Notes under the pieces: generated by a model | Database searches by the model: none | What the model was told of the DNA's origin: nothing | What the model saw: the letters and a program-made list of their open reading frames with translations, nothing else | Part shown: one piece after another, positions 1-6,371 of the stretch | Numbering within the stretch: position 1 is the stretch's first letter | How the letters are laid out: each line of letters begins with the position of its first letter | Made by a program: the position numbers and the translations under genes | From: Chitinophagaceae bacterium | GTDB taxonomy: Bacteria > Bacteroidota > Bacteroidia > Chitinophagales > Chitinophagaceae | Reading direction: 5' to 3' | Assembly (NCBI GenBank): GCA_009996555.1 | Contig: JAACZX010000483.1 | Coordinates: 1-9,087 of the forward strand | DNA: 9,087 nucleotides

Positions 1-496
1 CAGGAGCAATGGATTCAGGCATGGCACGCCATGTATTACCGGCATCAACCGTTACCGCCATAAATATTTTTCCGTTGATGGGATCACCGATCACCATCCC
101 ACTTTCCTTACTGAAGAATTCCATCGCATCCAAAAACATACCCGGACGTTTATCCTGGAAAACAATTTTCCAATTCTTACCGCCATCAATTGTTTTTAAG
201 ATCACCGCCGGTGTATCAATACCCATGATGATCGCTGTGTTGGCATCAAATGCTTCAATATCCCTGAAATCAGTTTTTGCAAAACCATCCACCTTGTTCC
301 ATGTGAATGTTGCACCACCATCAACAGAGCGGCCAACCATGCCATTTGCACCACTCACCCAAAGCACATCATCATTCACTACACTCAACCCACGAATGGA
401 AGTGATGTGATTGCTGTCGAGCAATTGAATGGATTGTGCAGTTGATTGTATACAACCGATAACAAGCAATAGAATAGAAGCAAAAAAGTATTTCAT
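1..496 (-). CDS. Exported Asp-box (YCF48-like/BNR) repeat protein, 3' end outside window
   Basis: The visible 165 codons begin with a signal peptide: MKYF, then a hydrophobic stretch, with a possible lipobox VIGC (Cys15) and an alternative signal peptidase I site near STAQ-S (18-22). Three Asp-box motifs follow at regular spacing: SVDGGATF (57-64), TIDGGKNW (102-109) and TVDAGNTW (149-156). This pattern is known from sialidase/YCF48-like beta-propellers. Bacteroidota homologues are often annotated 'oxidoreductase' or 'photosystem II stability factor-like' without biochemical support, so I assign no enzyme activity. The protein should act in the periplasm or at the cell surface. I chose the start at 494-496 because it gives the signal peptide. 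An in-frame ATG 30 codons upstream (584-586) would translate a palindromic repeat and bury the signal peptide. The gene is transcribed away from hutH and runs off the window at position 1. Confidence 0.8.
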   Translation of the reverse strand, partial: MKYFFASILLLVIGCIQSTAQSIQLLDSNHITSIRGLSVVNDDVLWVSGANGMVGRSVDGGATFTWNKVDGFAKTDFRDIEAFDANTAIIMGIDTPAVILKTIDGGKNWKIVFQDKRPGMFLDAMEFFSKESGMVIGDPINGKIFMAVTVDAGNTWRAMPESIAP

Positions 497-510
497 ATGT
501 TCAAATGTAA

Positions 511-551
511 AGCCCCTATCTCCACCTCTTTCCCCAAAGGAGAAAGAGCGG
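511..551 (-). repeat. Palindromic repeat, family P, in the 5' leader of the Asp-box gene
   Basis: This is a diverged, reverse-oriented member of the repeat family seen at 2652, 2788, 5601, 6596, 6812 and 7044. Inner arms CTCTTTCC and GGAGAAAGAG flank a short CCAAA loop, followed on the minus strand by a G/A-rich tail. It lies in the predicted untranslated leader, so it could form a hairpin in the mRNA. Confidence 0.5.
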
Positions 552-591
552 TACAGTTGTGCAGTAATGATCTTTTGTTCTTCCATATTAT

Positions 592-620
592 CAAATGTAC
601 ACTAATCAGCAAAAATCAAA
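592..620 (-). promoter_or_regulatory. Possible Bacteroidota-type promoter for the Asp-box protein gene
   Basis: Read on the minus strand, there is TTTG at 620-617, 17 bases, then TACATTTG at 599-592. This fits the Bacteroidota pattern TTG-N17-23-TAnnTTTG. Transcription would start near 585 and leave a leader of about 90 bases containing a palindromic repeat. The assignment rests on motif match only. Confidence 0.4.
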
Positions 621-742
621 CCGCAACAAAGTTTTGCTTAGACAAATCATAAATAAGACTCATGATGCTGCACAGAGGATGTGTTGATGTAATTACAAAT
701 GCATTTCATTACAGTAGCACAAAATCTAAATCAAGGCGAATT

Positions 743-857
743 CCGAAAACCAGGGCTGTCGAAGATCCCGGCCGCAGCGTCGGGATACATTGGTTTTCGG
801 GGTCCTTTTTCCTGCCCGACGGTCAGGCGGGGTTTCTTTTTGGACAAGCAAAAAGAA
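743..857. repeat. Composite intergenic element of three adjacent hairpins
   Basis: The first hairpin has perfect 10-base arms, CCGAAAACCA at 743-752 and TGGTTTTCGG at 791-800. Nested inside is a family A palindrome at 766-785 (arms ATCCCG 765-770 and CGGGAT 781-786). The second, at 811-831, is the CCTGCCCGA..TCAGGCGGG type, seen in reverse orientation at 2881. The third has arms TTCTTTTTG (834-842) and CAAAAAGAA (849-857). No credible gene is present: the open frames across 662-1071 are repeat-derived and resemble no known protein. Confidence 0.6.
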
Positions 858-927
858 CAAGAAAGAAATCAAGCTTCAACAATACATCAAGCCAGCTATT
901 TCTCATAACCTCAATCACTCAGGTAGT

Positions 928-962
928 TTCGTACCTCTTACTTCGTATCTCGTACTTCTGCT
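928..962 (+). repeat. Degenerate 7-bp tandem repeat upstream of hutH
   Basis: Five consecutive heptads can be read: TTCGTAC, CTCTTAC, TTCGTAT, CTCGTAC, TTCTGCT. The array ends about 56 bases before the hutH start. Other period-7 arrays occur at 1526, 3244, 4013, 4568 and 4621. Confidence 0.55.
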
Positions 963-1018
963 AACAGCAGTTCGCATTCTCTCCATTATTTCCTACATTC
1001 GTTCCGATTGCAAATTAT

Positions 1019-2512
1019 ATGACCGAATACAACTATCTCCCCCTCGACGAGCAGCAACTCACCTTCGATGAAGTGAAGAATTACCTGCAGTTTAAACAGT
1101 TTGTCTCCATTACGTTTCGTGCACATCATAAGATCGAAACATGCCGGCAATACCTCGATAAAAAAGTAGCAGAAAGCGATACGCCTTTCTATGGCATCAA
1201 CACCGGTTTCGGATTTCTGCAGAACGTGATCATTGCCGATGATCAGTTAGAGCAACTGCAGAATAATTTACTCATGAGCCATGCATGTGGCATGGGCGAA
1301 GAAGTGCCCGAAGAAATTGTAAAGCTCATGCTGGCGTTGAAAATAAAATCATTGAGCTATGGTTACAGTGCTGTGCAGGTTGATACGGTGAAGCGCTTAA
1401 TGGACATGCACAACAACAATGTGTTGCCGGTTATTTACCAGCAGGGATCATTGGGTGCAAGTGGCGATTTGGCACCACTCAGTCATTTGAGTTTGCCATT
1501 GATCGGTATGGGCGAAGTTAATTATCAAGGCACAAGGTACAAGGCACAGGAAATACTCAAGCAACTCAACTGGCAACCCATTCATTTAAAAAGCAAAGAA
1601 GGCCTGGCGCTCATCAATGGTACACAGTTCATGAGTGCTTATGGTTTGTATTGTTTGGTACAGGCAGAGCGATTGATGCAATGGGCCGATCTCATTGCCG
1701 CTATTTCCTTTGATGCATTTGATTGCATCGATCAACCCTTGCACGAAAAAATTCACAGCATTCGTCCGCACAGCGGGCAAATACACACGGCCCAACAATT
1801 AAGAAGTATTTTAAGTGATAGTGAAATAGGAAAGCAAAAGAAACAACAGGTACAGGATCCGTATAGTTTCCGTTGCATACCACAAGTACACGGTGCCACA
1901 AAAGATGCGTTTGCTCATGTAAAGAATGTATTCTTAACAGAGATCAATTCAGTAACAGATAACCCGAATGTATTTCCGGAAGAAGACCTGATCGTAAGTG
2001 GTGGTAACTTTCACGGTCAGCCGTTGGCGTTAGCATTGGATTATTTTTCTATAGCGATGAGTGAACTCGCCAACATCAGCGAACGCCGTACCTATCAACT
2101 CATCAGCGGACAACGCAACCTGCCGATGTTCTTGGTGAAAGAAGCCGGCCTCAACAGCGGCTTTATGATCCCGCAATACACAGCCGCAGGCATTGTGAGT
2201 GAAAACAAACAACTCTGCACACCTGCAAGTGTTGATAGTATTTCTTCAAGCAACAACCAGGAAGATCATGTAAGCATGGGCGCCAATGCAGCAACCAAAG
2301 CTTACCGTGTAATGAAGAACGTAGAAAAAGTTTTATCAATAGAATTACTCAGCGCTGCACAGGCATTGGATTTCCGTCGTCCATTAAAAAGTTCAGCGAA
2401 AGTGGAGGAGGTGATGAGTGCATTCCGCCAACAGGTAAGTTTTGTTGATAAGGATCGGGTGCTGCATGAGGATATGATGAAAGCGGTTGAATTCATAAGA
2501 AGCCCCCTCTAA
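1019..2512 (+). CDS. hutH: Histidine ammonia-lyase
   Basis: This enzyme removes ammonia from L-histidine to give trans-urocanate, the first step of histidine degradation in the cytoplasm. The 497 residues match the usual length of about 500. The ASG triad that cyclises into the MIO cofactor is A147-S148-G149 in GSLGASGDLAPLSH. The catalytic tyrosine is in FYGINTGFG (Tyr58). His88 in MSHACG and Glu415 in NQEDHVSMG favour histidine over phenylalanine/tyrosine lyases. GLALINGTQ, DPYSFRCIPQVHGA and SGGNFHGQP are further family signatures. No Shine-Dalgarno sequence precedes ATG 1019, as is normal in Bacteroidota. Two oddities: codons over 1526-1550 read through a heptad repeat (CAAGGYA three times), and the last codons and stop (RSPL-TAA) lie inside a palindromic repeat, so the native C-terminus may have been replaced. 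The next hut gene present is hutU, about 1 kb downstream. Confidence 0.95.
   Translation: MTEYNYLPLDEQQLTFDEVKNYLQFKQFVSITFRAHHKIETCRQYLDKKVAESDTPFYGINTGFGFLQNVIIADDQLEQLQNNLLMSHACGMGEEVPEEIVKLMLALKIKSLSYGYSAVQVDTVKRLMDMHNNNVLPVIYQQGSLGASGDLAPLSHLSLPLIGMGEVNYQGTRYKAQEILKQLNWQPIHLKSKEGLALINGTQFMSAYGLYCLVQAERLMQWADLIAAISFDAFDCIDQPLHEKIHSIRPHSGQIHTAQQLRSILSDSEIGKQKKQQVQDPYSFRCIPQVHGATKDAFAHVKNVFLTEINSVTDNPNVFPEEDLIVSGGNFHGQPLALALDYFSIAMSELANISERRTYQLISGQRNLPMFLVKEAGLNSGFMIPQYTAAGIVSENKQLCTPASVDSISSSNNQEDHVSMGANAATKAYRVMKNVEKVLSIELLSAAQALDFRRPLKSSAKVEEVMSAFRQQVSFVDKDRVLHEDMMKAVEFIRSPL
1526..1550 (+). repeat. Heptad repeat inside hutH
   Basis: CAAGGCA, CAAGGTA, CAAGGCA and a partial CAGG run in tandem, encoding part of YQGTRYKAQ. 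The family normally has a variable surface stretch here, so it may be tolerated. Gain or loss of one 7-base unit would shift the frame. Confidence 0.5.
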
Positions 2513-2530
2513 CTCCCCCAGTAGGGGAGA
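2501..2530 (+). repeat. Palindromic repeat overlapping the hutH stop codon
   Basis: The run AGCCCCCTCTAACTCCCC, followed by TAGGGGAGA, forms C-rich and G-rich complementary arms. The TAA stop of hutH (2510-2512) is within the left arm, so the repeat supplies the end of the reading frame. Confidence 0.5.
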
Positions 2531-2549
2531 ACTGCTTCGCACAGCCCTC

Positions 2550-2573
2550 GCTTAATTAAGTGTTTAATTAAGC
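2550..2573. repeat. AT-rich inverted repeat after hutH
   Basis: Perfect 10-base arms, GCTTAATTAA at 2550-2559 and TTAATTAAGC at 2564-2573, flank a GTGT loop. There is no T-run, so it is unlikely to be an intrinsic terminator. It could be a protein-binding site or a repeat remnant. Confidence 0.5.
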
Positions 2574-2651
2574 CGTAGAGTTTGAATTATGACGATTAGA
2601 GTTCTTGTGTTGATGTGGTAGCTAAAAAAGATTACTAAAGAAATGAAGCAC

Positions 2652-2690
2652 CGTCCCTCTCATTATGGAGAGGGATAAGAGGGTGAGGCC
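2652..2690 (+). repeat. Palindromic repeat, family P
   Basis: Arms CCCTCTC (2655-2661) and GAGAGGG (2668-2674) flank ATTATG. A conserved tail GAGGGTGAGGCC follows. The order is the same as in the 37-bp units at 5601, 6812 and 7044. Confidence 0.75.
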
Positions 2691-2787
2691 AAAGAGCAAA
2701 ATAATTATCAGGCACCACGAAATGTGATGATAAAATATTCAAAGCCCAAGTGGAAGAACTAAATGTTTAATTCAAATATGCAGAACC

Positions 2788-2854
2788 GCTCCCTCTCTTC
2801 TGGAGTAACCGAGGAACGAAGGTTACGAGCGTAGCTAAGAAGGAGGGTGAGGCC
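2788..2854 (+). repeat. Family P repeat with a second palindromic module in its loop
   Basis: The start CCCTCTCTTCTGGAG and the end GGAGGGTGAGGCC belong to family P. Between them (about 2806-2840) lies a module with AACCGAGG, AACGAAGGTT and CGAGCGTAGCT. A similar module sits in the repeat at 6596-6664. Confidence 0.65.
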
Positions 2855-2880
2855 AAAATCTGTGTTCATTTGTGTTCATC

Positions 2881-2912
2881 CCCGCCTGAATGGCTTCAGT
2901 CGGGCAGGCGTG
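2881..2912. repeat. CCCGCCTGA/TCGGGCAGG palindrome
   Basis: Outer arms CGCCTG (2883-2888) and CAGGCG (2905-2910) with inner arms CTGAA/TTCAG form a strong hairpin. It is the reverse-oriented relative of the element at 811-831, and a related copy lies inside hutU at 4636. It is preceded by a short CTGTGTTCAT direct repeat, also seen at 3350. Confidence 0.6.
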
Positions 2913-2937
2913 GCCGCACATACATTTAAAATTTGAG

Positions 2938-2945
2938 TAAATTTG
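2938..2945 (+). promoter_or_regulatory. Possible -7 box before the small antitoxin-like gene
   Basis: TAAATTTG matches the Bacteroidota -7 consensus TAnnTTTG, 13 bases before ATG 2959. No convincing TTG is found at the right distance upstream, so this is weak. Confidence 0.25.
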
Positions 2946-2958
2946 GTAAACGCCTTTT

Positions 2959-3222
2959 ATGAAATCAAAAAAGCAACTGAAAGAAGAACTGCATCAATTC
3001 ATCGATAGCATCGATGACGAGCAGGTATTGCAAACTCTTAACGAAGATATCGTTCCTTATGTTGCTAAAAATGATGCAGAGTCATTGACCGCACAGCAAC
3101 AACAGGAGCTTGAAGAAGCAATAACGGCCGCTGATAATGGAGAAACCGTTTCGTTTGATGAATTCAAAGCAAGCATGGACAAATGGCGTACCGCATACAA
3201 ATCAACAGGCGTTTCGAAATAA
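2959..3222 (+). CDS. Small acidic helical protein, orphan antitoxin-like
   Basis: The 87 residues have a basic N-terminus (MKSKKQLKEELHQF) and then an acidic, Gln/Glu-rich, predicted helical body. The C-terminal stretch NGETVSFDEFKASMDKWRT (about 59-77) recalls the tail of addiction-module antitoxins that pair with RelE/ParE-type toxins, where a 'tVs.ee....l.kWr' pattern is common. No toxin gene follows: 3223-3500 is repeat DNA. It is therefore either an orphan antitoxin or an unrelated small protein. It lies between hutH and hutU but shows no sign of a role in histidine degradation. Codon pattern and start context (ATG after an A/T-rich leader) are consistent with a real gene. Function remains unassigned. 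Confidence 0.6.
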   Translation: MKSKKQLKEELHQFIDSIDDEQVLQTLNEDIVPYVAKNDAESLTAQQQQELEEAITAADNGETVSFDEFKASMDKWRTAYKSTGVSK

Positions 3223-3243
3223 ATGTGCATATAAGAAAGCCGA

Positions 3244-3271
3244 TAGTAGTTAGTAGAAAGTGGTTAGTGAA
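3244..3271 (+). repeat. Degenerate 7-bp tandem repeat
   Basis: Four heptads can be read: TAGTAGT, TAGTAGA, AAGTGGT, TAGTGAA. They resemble the GGTGAAT/GGTGAGT heptads found inside hutU. Confidence 0.45.
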
Positions 3272-3402
3272 AAAGCAACTGTCAATCAACAATAACAAAT
3301 CAATTCTTCTTTGTGAACTTCGAGCCTTCCCGCCTTCGTGGCAATAAAATCTGTGTTCATCATTAAGCAAAAAATAATAATCGTTTCAATCATGAGTAAT
3401 TA

Positions 3403-3465
3403 GCCACTAAGACGCAAAGGCGCTAAGAAAAACGAAGAAGAAGTAAACCACAGAGCCTTAGTGGC
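3403..3465. repeat. Inverted repeat with GCCACTAAG/CTTAGTGGC arms
   Basis: Perfect 9-base arms at 3403-3411 and 3457-3465 enclose a purine-rich loop containing GCAAAGGCGCTAAG. This resembles a widespread intergenic repeat type of environmental bacteria. A related half-element with CTTCGTGGCAA and CTGTGTTCAT lies at about 3329-3360. It lies just upstream of hutU and could affect its leader. The rest of 3223-3500 holds no gene that I can see. Confidence 0.55.
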
Positions 3466-3500
3466 AAAAAATCTAATTCATCTTTTCAATCCCATAAATC

Positions 3501-5339
3501 ATGGTTCAGACAACTTACGATCCCATCAAATACAAAACCCCCACAGGCAGTGAATTAACCTGCAAAGGCTGGATCCAGGAAGCAGCATTAAGAATGCTCC
3601 TTAACAACCTCAACCCCGATGTAGCCGAACGCCCCGACGATCTCATCGTCTACGGCGGACGAGGCAAAGCAGCACGCAACTTCGAAGCACTCGACAATAT
3701 CATTGCCGCATTGAAAGTATTGGAGAACGATGAATCACTTCTCATCCAAAGCGGTAAACCCGTCGGTATTTTAAAGACACATAAAGATGCACCACGTGTA
3801 CTCATCAGCAACAGCCAGTTAGTACCCAACTGGGCCAACTGGAAACACTTTGAAGAGCTCGAGAAAAAAGGACTCATGATGTACGGACAAATGACCGCCG
3901 GCTCCTGGATCTACATCGGCTCACAAGGCATTGTGCAAGGAACGTACGAAACTTATGCAGCCATCGCTGACAGACATTTTCCACAAGCCACTTCAAACGC
4001 ACAACAGCCCGGCACTCACCACTCACCACTCACCACTCACGGTTCTTTAAAAGGCACCCTCAACGTAACCGCAGGATTGGGCGGCATGGGCGGCGCACAA
4101 CCCCTGGCCATCACCATGAACGAAGGCGTTGCACTCATTGCCGAAGTAGAAGAGTGGCGCATTGATAAACGCATCGAAACAAAATACCTCGACGAAAAAT
4201 ACACCAGCATCGACGAAGCCATTAATGCGGCTGTGCATTACCGTAAGGAAGGCATTGCCCGCAGCATCGGCGTGGTATGCAATGCAGTTCACCTGCTCGA
4301 TCATCTCATCTCACGTGATATCATCCCCGATACACTCACCGATCAAACAAGTGCACACGATCCGCTCATTGGTTACATACCGCATACACTCACGAACGAA
4401 GAAGCAAACGAACTCCGCACCAACGATCCCGAACGCTACCTGCAACTCAGTTACGAAAGCATGTACCTCCATGTGCAACTCATGTTACAACTCATGGACC
4501 AGGGAGCTATCACATTCGATTATGGAAATAACATCAGGGCAAGAGCGAAGGAATACGAAGACAAGAAGGTGAATGGTGAATGGTCAATGGTGAATGGAGC
4601 AAGCACCACTGCCGGGCCCACCTTAAACCTTAAACCCCGTCCGACTGGGTCATCCGGGCGGGCTTCAACCTTAAACCGCTGTTTTGATTTTCCAGGATTT
4701 GTACCAGCTTATATAAGGCCCCTCTTCTGCCTCGGCAAAGGCCCCTTTCGCTGGGCAGCACTCAGTGGCGATGCCAATGATATTGCCGTAACCGACGAAC
4801 TCATCATGAACATGTTCCCCGAAAACAAAGGCATGATCCGCTGGATGCAGATGGCCAAAGAAAAAATTGCATTCCAGGGATTACCGGCACGCATCTGCTG
4901 GCTCGGCCAGGGCGAGCGGGAAAAAGCCGGACTCGCCTTTAACGAACTCGTACGCACCGGCAAGGTAAAAGCGCCCATTGTGATTGGTCGTGATCATTTA
5001 GATACCGGCTCTGTGGCCAGCCCCAACCGGGAAACCGAAAGCATGCTCGATGGCAGCGATGCCGTGGCCGATTGGCCCATCCTCAACGCACTCGTAAACA
5101 CCGCAGGCGGCGCCAGTTGGGTAAGCCTGCACCATGGTGGTGGTGTGGGTATGGGTTACAGCATCCACGCCGGTATGGTGATTGTTGCTGATGGTACTGA
5201 TGATGCTGAACAACGTTTGAAAAGAGTTTTACGAAACGATCCCGGCATGGGCGTCATTAGGCATGCTGACGCCGGATATGATGTTGCTAAGGAAACAGCA
5301 AAAGAACATCATCTGAATATAGCTGATAGAATTAAATAA
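3501..5339 (+). CDS. hutU: Urocanate hydratase (urocanase) with two repeat-derived insertions
   Basis: HutU adds water to urocanate using tightly bound NAD+, giving imidazolone propionate, in the cytoplasm. Family signatures are continuous: [10 protein letters not shown] (51-60), [20 protein letters not shown] (128-147), [14 protein letters not shown] (190-203), [16 protein letters not shown] (395-410), LPARICW with Cys466 matching the active-site Cys410 of Pseudomonas putida, and GGGVGMG (546-552). The protein has 612 residues against about 557 in the standard bacterial enzyme as I recall it. The excess is explained by inserts at about 161-180 and 353-394, both made of repeat DNA kept in frame. 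The core is intact, so activity is plausible if the inserts fall in loops. The start at ATG 3501 gives the normal N-terminus. The last 61 codons exist in several diverged copies downstream, so the present 3' end may itself be a replacement. Confidence 0.95.
   Translation: MVQTTYDPIKYKTPTGSELTCKGWIQEAALRMLLNNLNPDVAERPDDLIVYGGRGKAARNFEALDNIIAALKVLENDESLLIQSGKPVGILKTHKDAPRVLISNSQLVPNWANWKHFEELEKKGLMMYGQMTAGSWIYIGSQGIVQGTYETYAAIADRHFPQATSNAQQPGTHHSPLTTHGSLKGTLNVTAGLGGMGGAQPLAITMNEGVALIAEVEEWRIDKRIETKYLDEKYTSIDEAINAAVHYRKEGIARSIGVVCNAVHLLDHLISRDIIPDTLTDQTSAHDPLIGYIPHTLTNEEANELRTNDPERYLQLSYESMYLHVQLMLQLMDQGAITFDYGNNIRARAKEYEDKKVNGEWSMVNGASTTAGPTLNLKPRPTGSSGRASTLNRCFDFPGFVPAYIRPLFCLGKGPFRWAALSGDANDIAVTDELIMNMFPENKGMIRWMQMAKEKIAFQGLPARICWLGQGEREKAGLAFNELVRTGKVKAPIVIGRDHLDTGSVASPNRETESMLDGSDAVADWPILNALVNTAGGASWVSLHHGGGVGMGYSIHAGMVIVADGTDDAEQRLKRVLRNDPGMGVIRHADAGYDVAKETAKEHHLNIADRIK
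4013..4040 (-). repeat. 7-bp tandem repeat (four CACTCAC units) inside hutU
   Basis: Four exact CACTCAC units (GTGAGTG on the minus strand) make up most of the 60-bp insertion between His159-Phe160 and Gly181. The four units total 28 bases, not a multiple of 3. The flanking CCACAAGCCACTTCAAAC... completes an in-frame insertion. Encoded residues are THHSPLTTH. Confidence 0.8.
4568..4595 (+). repeat. 7-bp tandem repeat (four GGTGAAT-type units) inside hutU
   Basis: The units are GGTGAAT, GGTGAAT, GGTCAAT, GGTGAAT, in the opposite orientation to the GTGAGTG heptads at 4013-4040. They encode [10 protein letters not shown] at the start of the second hutU insertion. Confidence 0.8.
4621..4678 (+). 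repeat. CCTTAAA heptads split by a palindrome, inside hutU
   Basis: Two CCTTAAA heptads (4621-4634) are followed by a palindromic element at 4636-4662 (CCCGTCCGA ... CCGGGCGGG) and then one more CCTTAAA (4670-4676). The order suggests the palindrome entered a heptad array. The element is related to those at 811-831 and 2881-2912. It is translated in frame as [19 protein letters not shown]. Confidence 0.7.
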
Positions 5340-5354
5340 GCACATCGGCGGAAG

Positions 5355-5375
5355 TCCCGACCGTTAGCGTCGGGA
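5355..5375. repeat. Family A palindrome between hutU and its first 3'-end copy
   Basis: This is a 21-base palindrome, TCCCGACCG...AGCGTCGGGA. It recurs at 6920-6940 with one base changed and at 766-785 with a few changes. Homology to the hutU 3' end starts on the next base (5376). Confidence 0.75.
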
Positions 5376-5561
5376 GGTTACAGCATCCACGCCGGTATGG
5401 TGATCGTTGCCGATGGTACAGATGATGCAGAAGCAAGATTGAAACGGGTTTTAAGAAACGATCCGGGAATGGGTGTGATACGACATGCGGACGCTGGCTA
5501 TGAACTCGCCAAAGAAACCGCAAAGACCAATAACTTAAACCTTGCTGACAGAATTAAATAA
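5376..5561 (+). pseudogene. Displaced copy of the hutU 3' end (codons 552-612)
   Basis: This segment encodes [20 protein letters not shown]...LADRIK-TAA and aligns without gaps to the last 61 residues of the intact HutU. The first 29 bases are identical to 5154-5182. After that, about 23 codons differ silently and 7 change the residue, so the copy diverged while under protein-level selection and is not a recent duplicate of the adjacent gene. It has no start of its own and is not expected to be translated. It is best read as a former or foreign hutU 3' end left behind by recombination. Confidence 0.9.
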
Positions 5562-5567
5562 GTTCCT

Positions 5568-5600
5568 CACTTGCACTTGGCTGATAGAGTGATGCTGTAG
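5568..5600 (+). pseudogene. Short hutU tail remnant (HLHLADRVML-stop)
   Basis: CAC TTG CAC TTG GCT GAT AGA GTG ATG CTG TAG matches the HutU ending HLNIADRIK. It starts six bases after the TAA of the larger copy, and its TAG directly abuts a 37-bp family P repeat. The same arrangement recurs at 7008-7043. Confidence 0.7.
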
Positions 5601-5637
5601 CTTCCCTCTCCTTTGGAGAGGGACGGGAGGGTGAGGT
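5601..5637 (+). repeat. 37-bp palindromic repeat, family P
   Basis: It begins CTTCCCTCTC directly after a hutU-tail TAG and ends GGGTGAGGT. Arms CCCTCTCC and GGAGAGGG flank TTT. Units of the same length occur at 6812-6848 and 7044-7080, each directly after a tail stop codon. Confidence 0.85.
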
Positions 5638-5701
5638 CGAATATCCCCAAATAAAACCTGTTTACTTGCACGTATGAGATCTGAATTTTATTTTAGTTGT
5701 C

Positions 5702-6346
5702 ATGACCGGTGAAACACCTGCACAGAACAACAATGAAGAACGGTTTTTTGAAACCGGCTATACCCCATCAGCCAGTCGTTTTGTTTTAATAGATATAACC
5801 CTTTTTTGGAAACTGTTTGCACCATGTATGGAAGCTGTATCGGCTAAAATAAAGCGTGCAAGAATTCAAATCTTATTGTCCTCAACCGAATGGCACCGTC
5901 ATTATAAAAGTAAATCATCAGGAAATATTGTATTGGCCGAATCAGCTTATATCGAGCACCTCCATGAATTGAAAACAGCAAAGTCATTGGCCGATCAGGG
6001 ATACAACATACTCTTCGCACCCAAAGGCATATTTCAACGAAACGATAAGCGCTTCGATATTTTTATCATCAAAGATCATCTGATCCTTAAAGCCGATCTC
6101 AAGTGTATTACAAGTAAAAACCCCGACACCATTGCCAAACGTATTAAAGGCGGTTCTCACCAGGCATCAAGGGTCGTCATTGAAATTGCATCGGATATCG
6201 ACCGGAAAATATTAATTGAAGCACTTCGGAGTGGCGTATATAAAAATGAACTGCTCAGGGAGATCTTTCTTTTTTACAAAGGGTATTTTTATCTGTTGCC
6301 CGTTAACCTGGTTACCAGTAAACATATCTACAGCACCATAAAATAA
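5702..6346 (+). CDS. Putative PD-(D/E)XK nuclease, CdiA C-terminal toxin-like
   Basis: The 214-residue protein has a poorly recognisable N-terminal ~80 residues. A compact domain follows at about 80-200, with HELKTAKSLADQGYNILF (Glu89), RFDIFII (Asp119), LKADLKC (Asp132-x-Lys134) and GGSHQASRVVIEI (Gln154). The E...D...DxK...Q order fits a restriction-endonuclease-like fold. The spacing recalls the CdiA C-terminal tRNA nuclease domain used in contact-dependent inhibition and in some phage-head fusion proteins. The substrate, RNA or DNA, cannot be told from sequence. No signal peptide, secretion module or obvious immunity gene is visible. The gene sits alone between remnants of hutU 3' ends and is followed directly by a terminator, suggesting a self-contained mobile cargo gene. 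ATG 5702 is the first start; Met43 is an alternative. Confidence 0.6.
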   Translation: MTGETPAQNNNEERFFETGYTPSASRFVLIDITLFWKLFAPCMEAVSAKIKRARIQILLSSTEWHRHYKSKSSGNIVLAESAYIEHLHELKTAKSLADQGYNILFAPKGIFQRNDKRFDIFIIKDHLILKADLKCITSKNPDTIAKRIKGGSHQASRVVIEIASDIDRKILIEALRSGVYKNELLREIFLFYKGYFYLLPVNLVTSKHIYSTIK

Positions 6347-6371
6347 AAAGGGCTTTCAGTGAAGCCCTTTT
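6346..6371 (+). terminator. Rho-independent terminator after the nuclease-like gene
   Basis: Perfect 10-base arms, AAAAGGGCTT (6346-6355) and AAGCCCTTTT (6362-6371), flank a TCAGTG loop. The T-rich sequence CAAATTTTTG follows. It overlaps the last base of the TAA stop codon. Confidence 0.85.

Noticed and set aside
9..410. 133-codon plus-strand open frame
   Set aside because: It is antisense to the Asp-box protein, whose signal peptide and three Asp-box motifs are on the minus strand. The plus-strand translation has no recognisable features.
662..1071. Several overlapping plus-strand frames upstream of hutH
   Set aside because: They run through hairpin repeats and a heptad array, overlap each other, and encode no family-like sequence.
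2550..2573. Intrinsic terminator for hutH
   Set aside because: The stem is purely A/T-rich apart from the outer pair and is not followed by a T-run.
4013..4040. CRISPR-like short repeats
   Set aside because: Units are 7 bases with no spacers. This is a tandem repeat. The P repeats also lack the regular spacer length and cas genes of a CRISPR array.
5376..5561. A functional alternative C-terminal cassette for hutU
   Set aside because: It lies after the hutU stop codon with no start or known inversion or recombinase gene in the window. A displaced remnant is simpler, though switching by recombination cannot be excluded.
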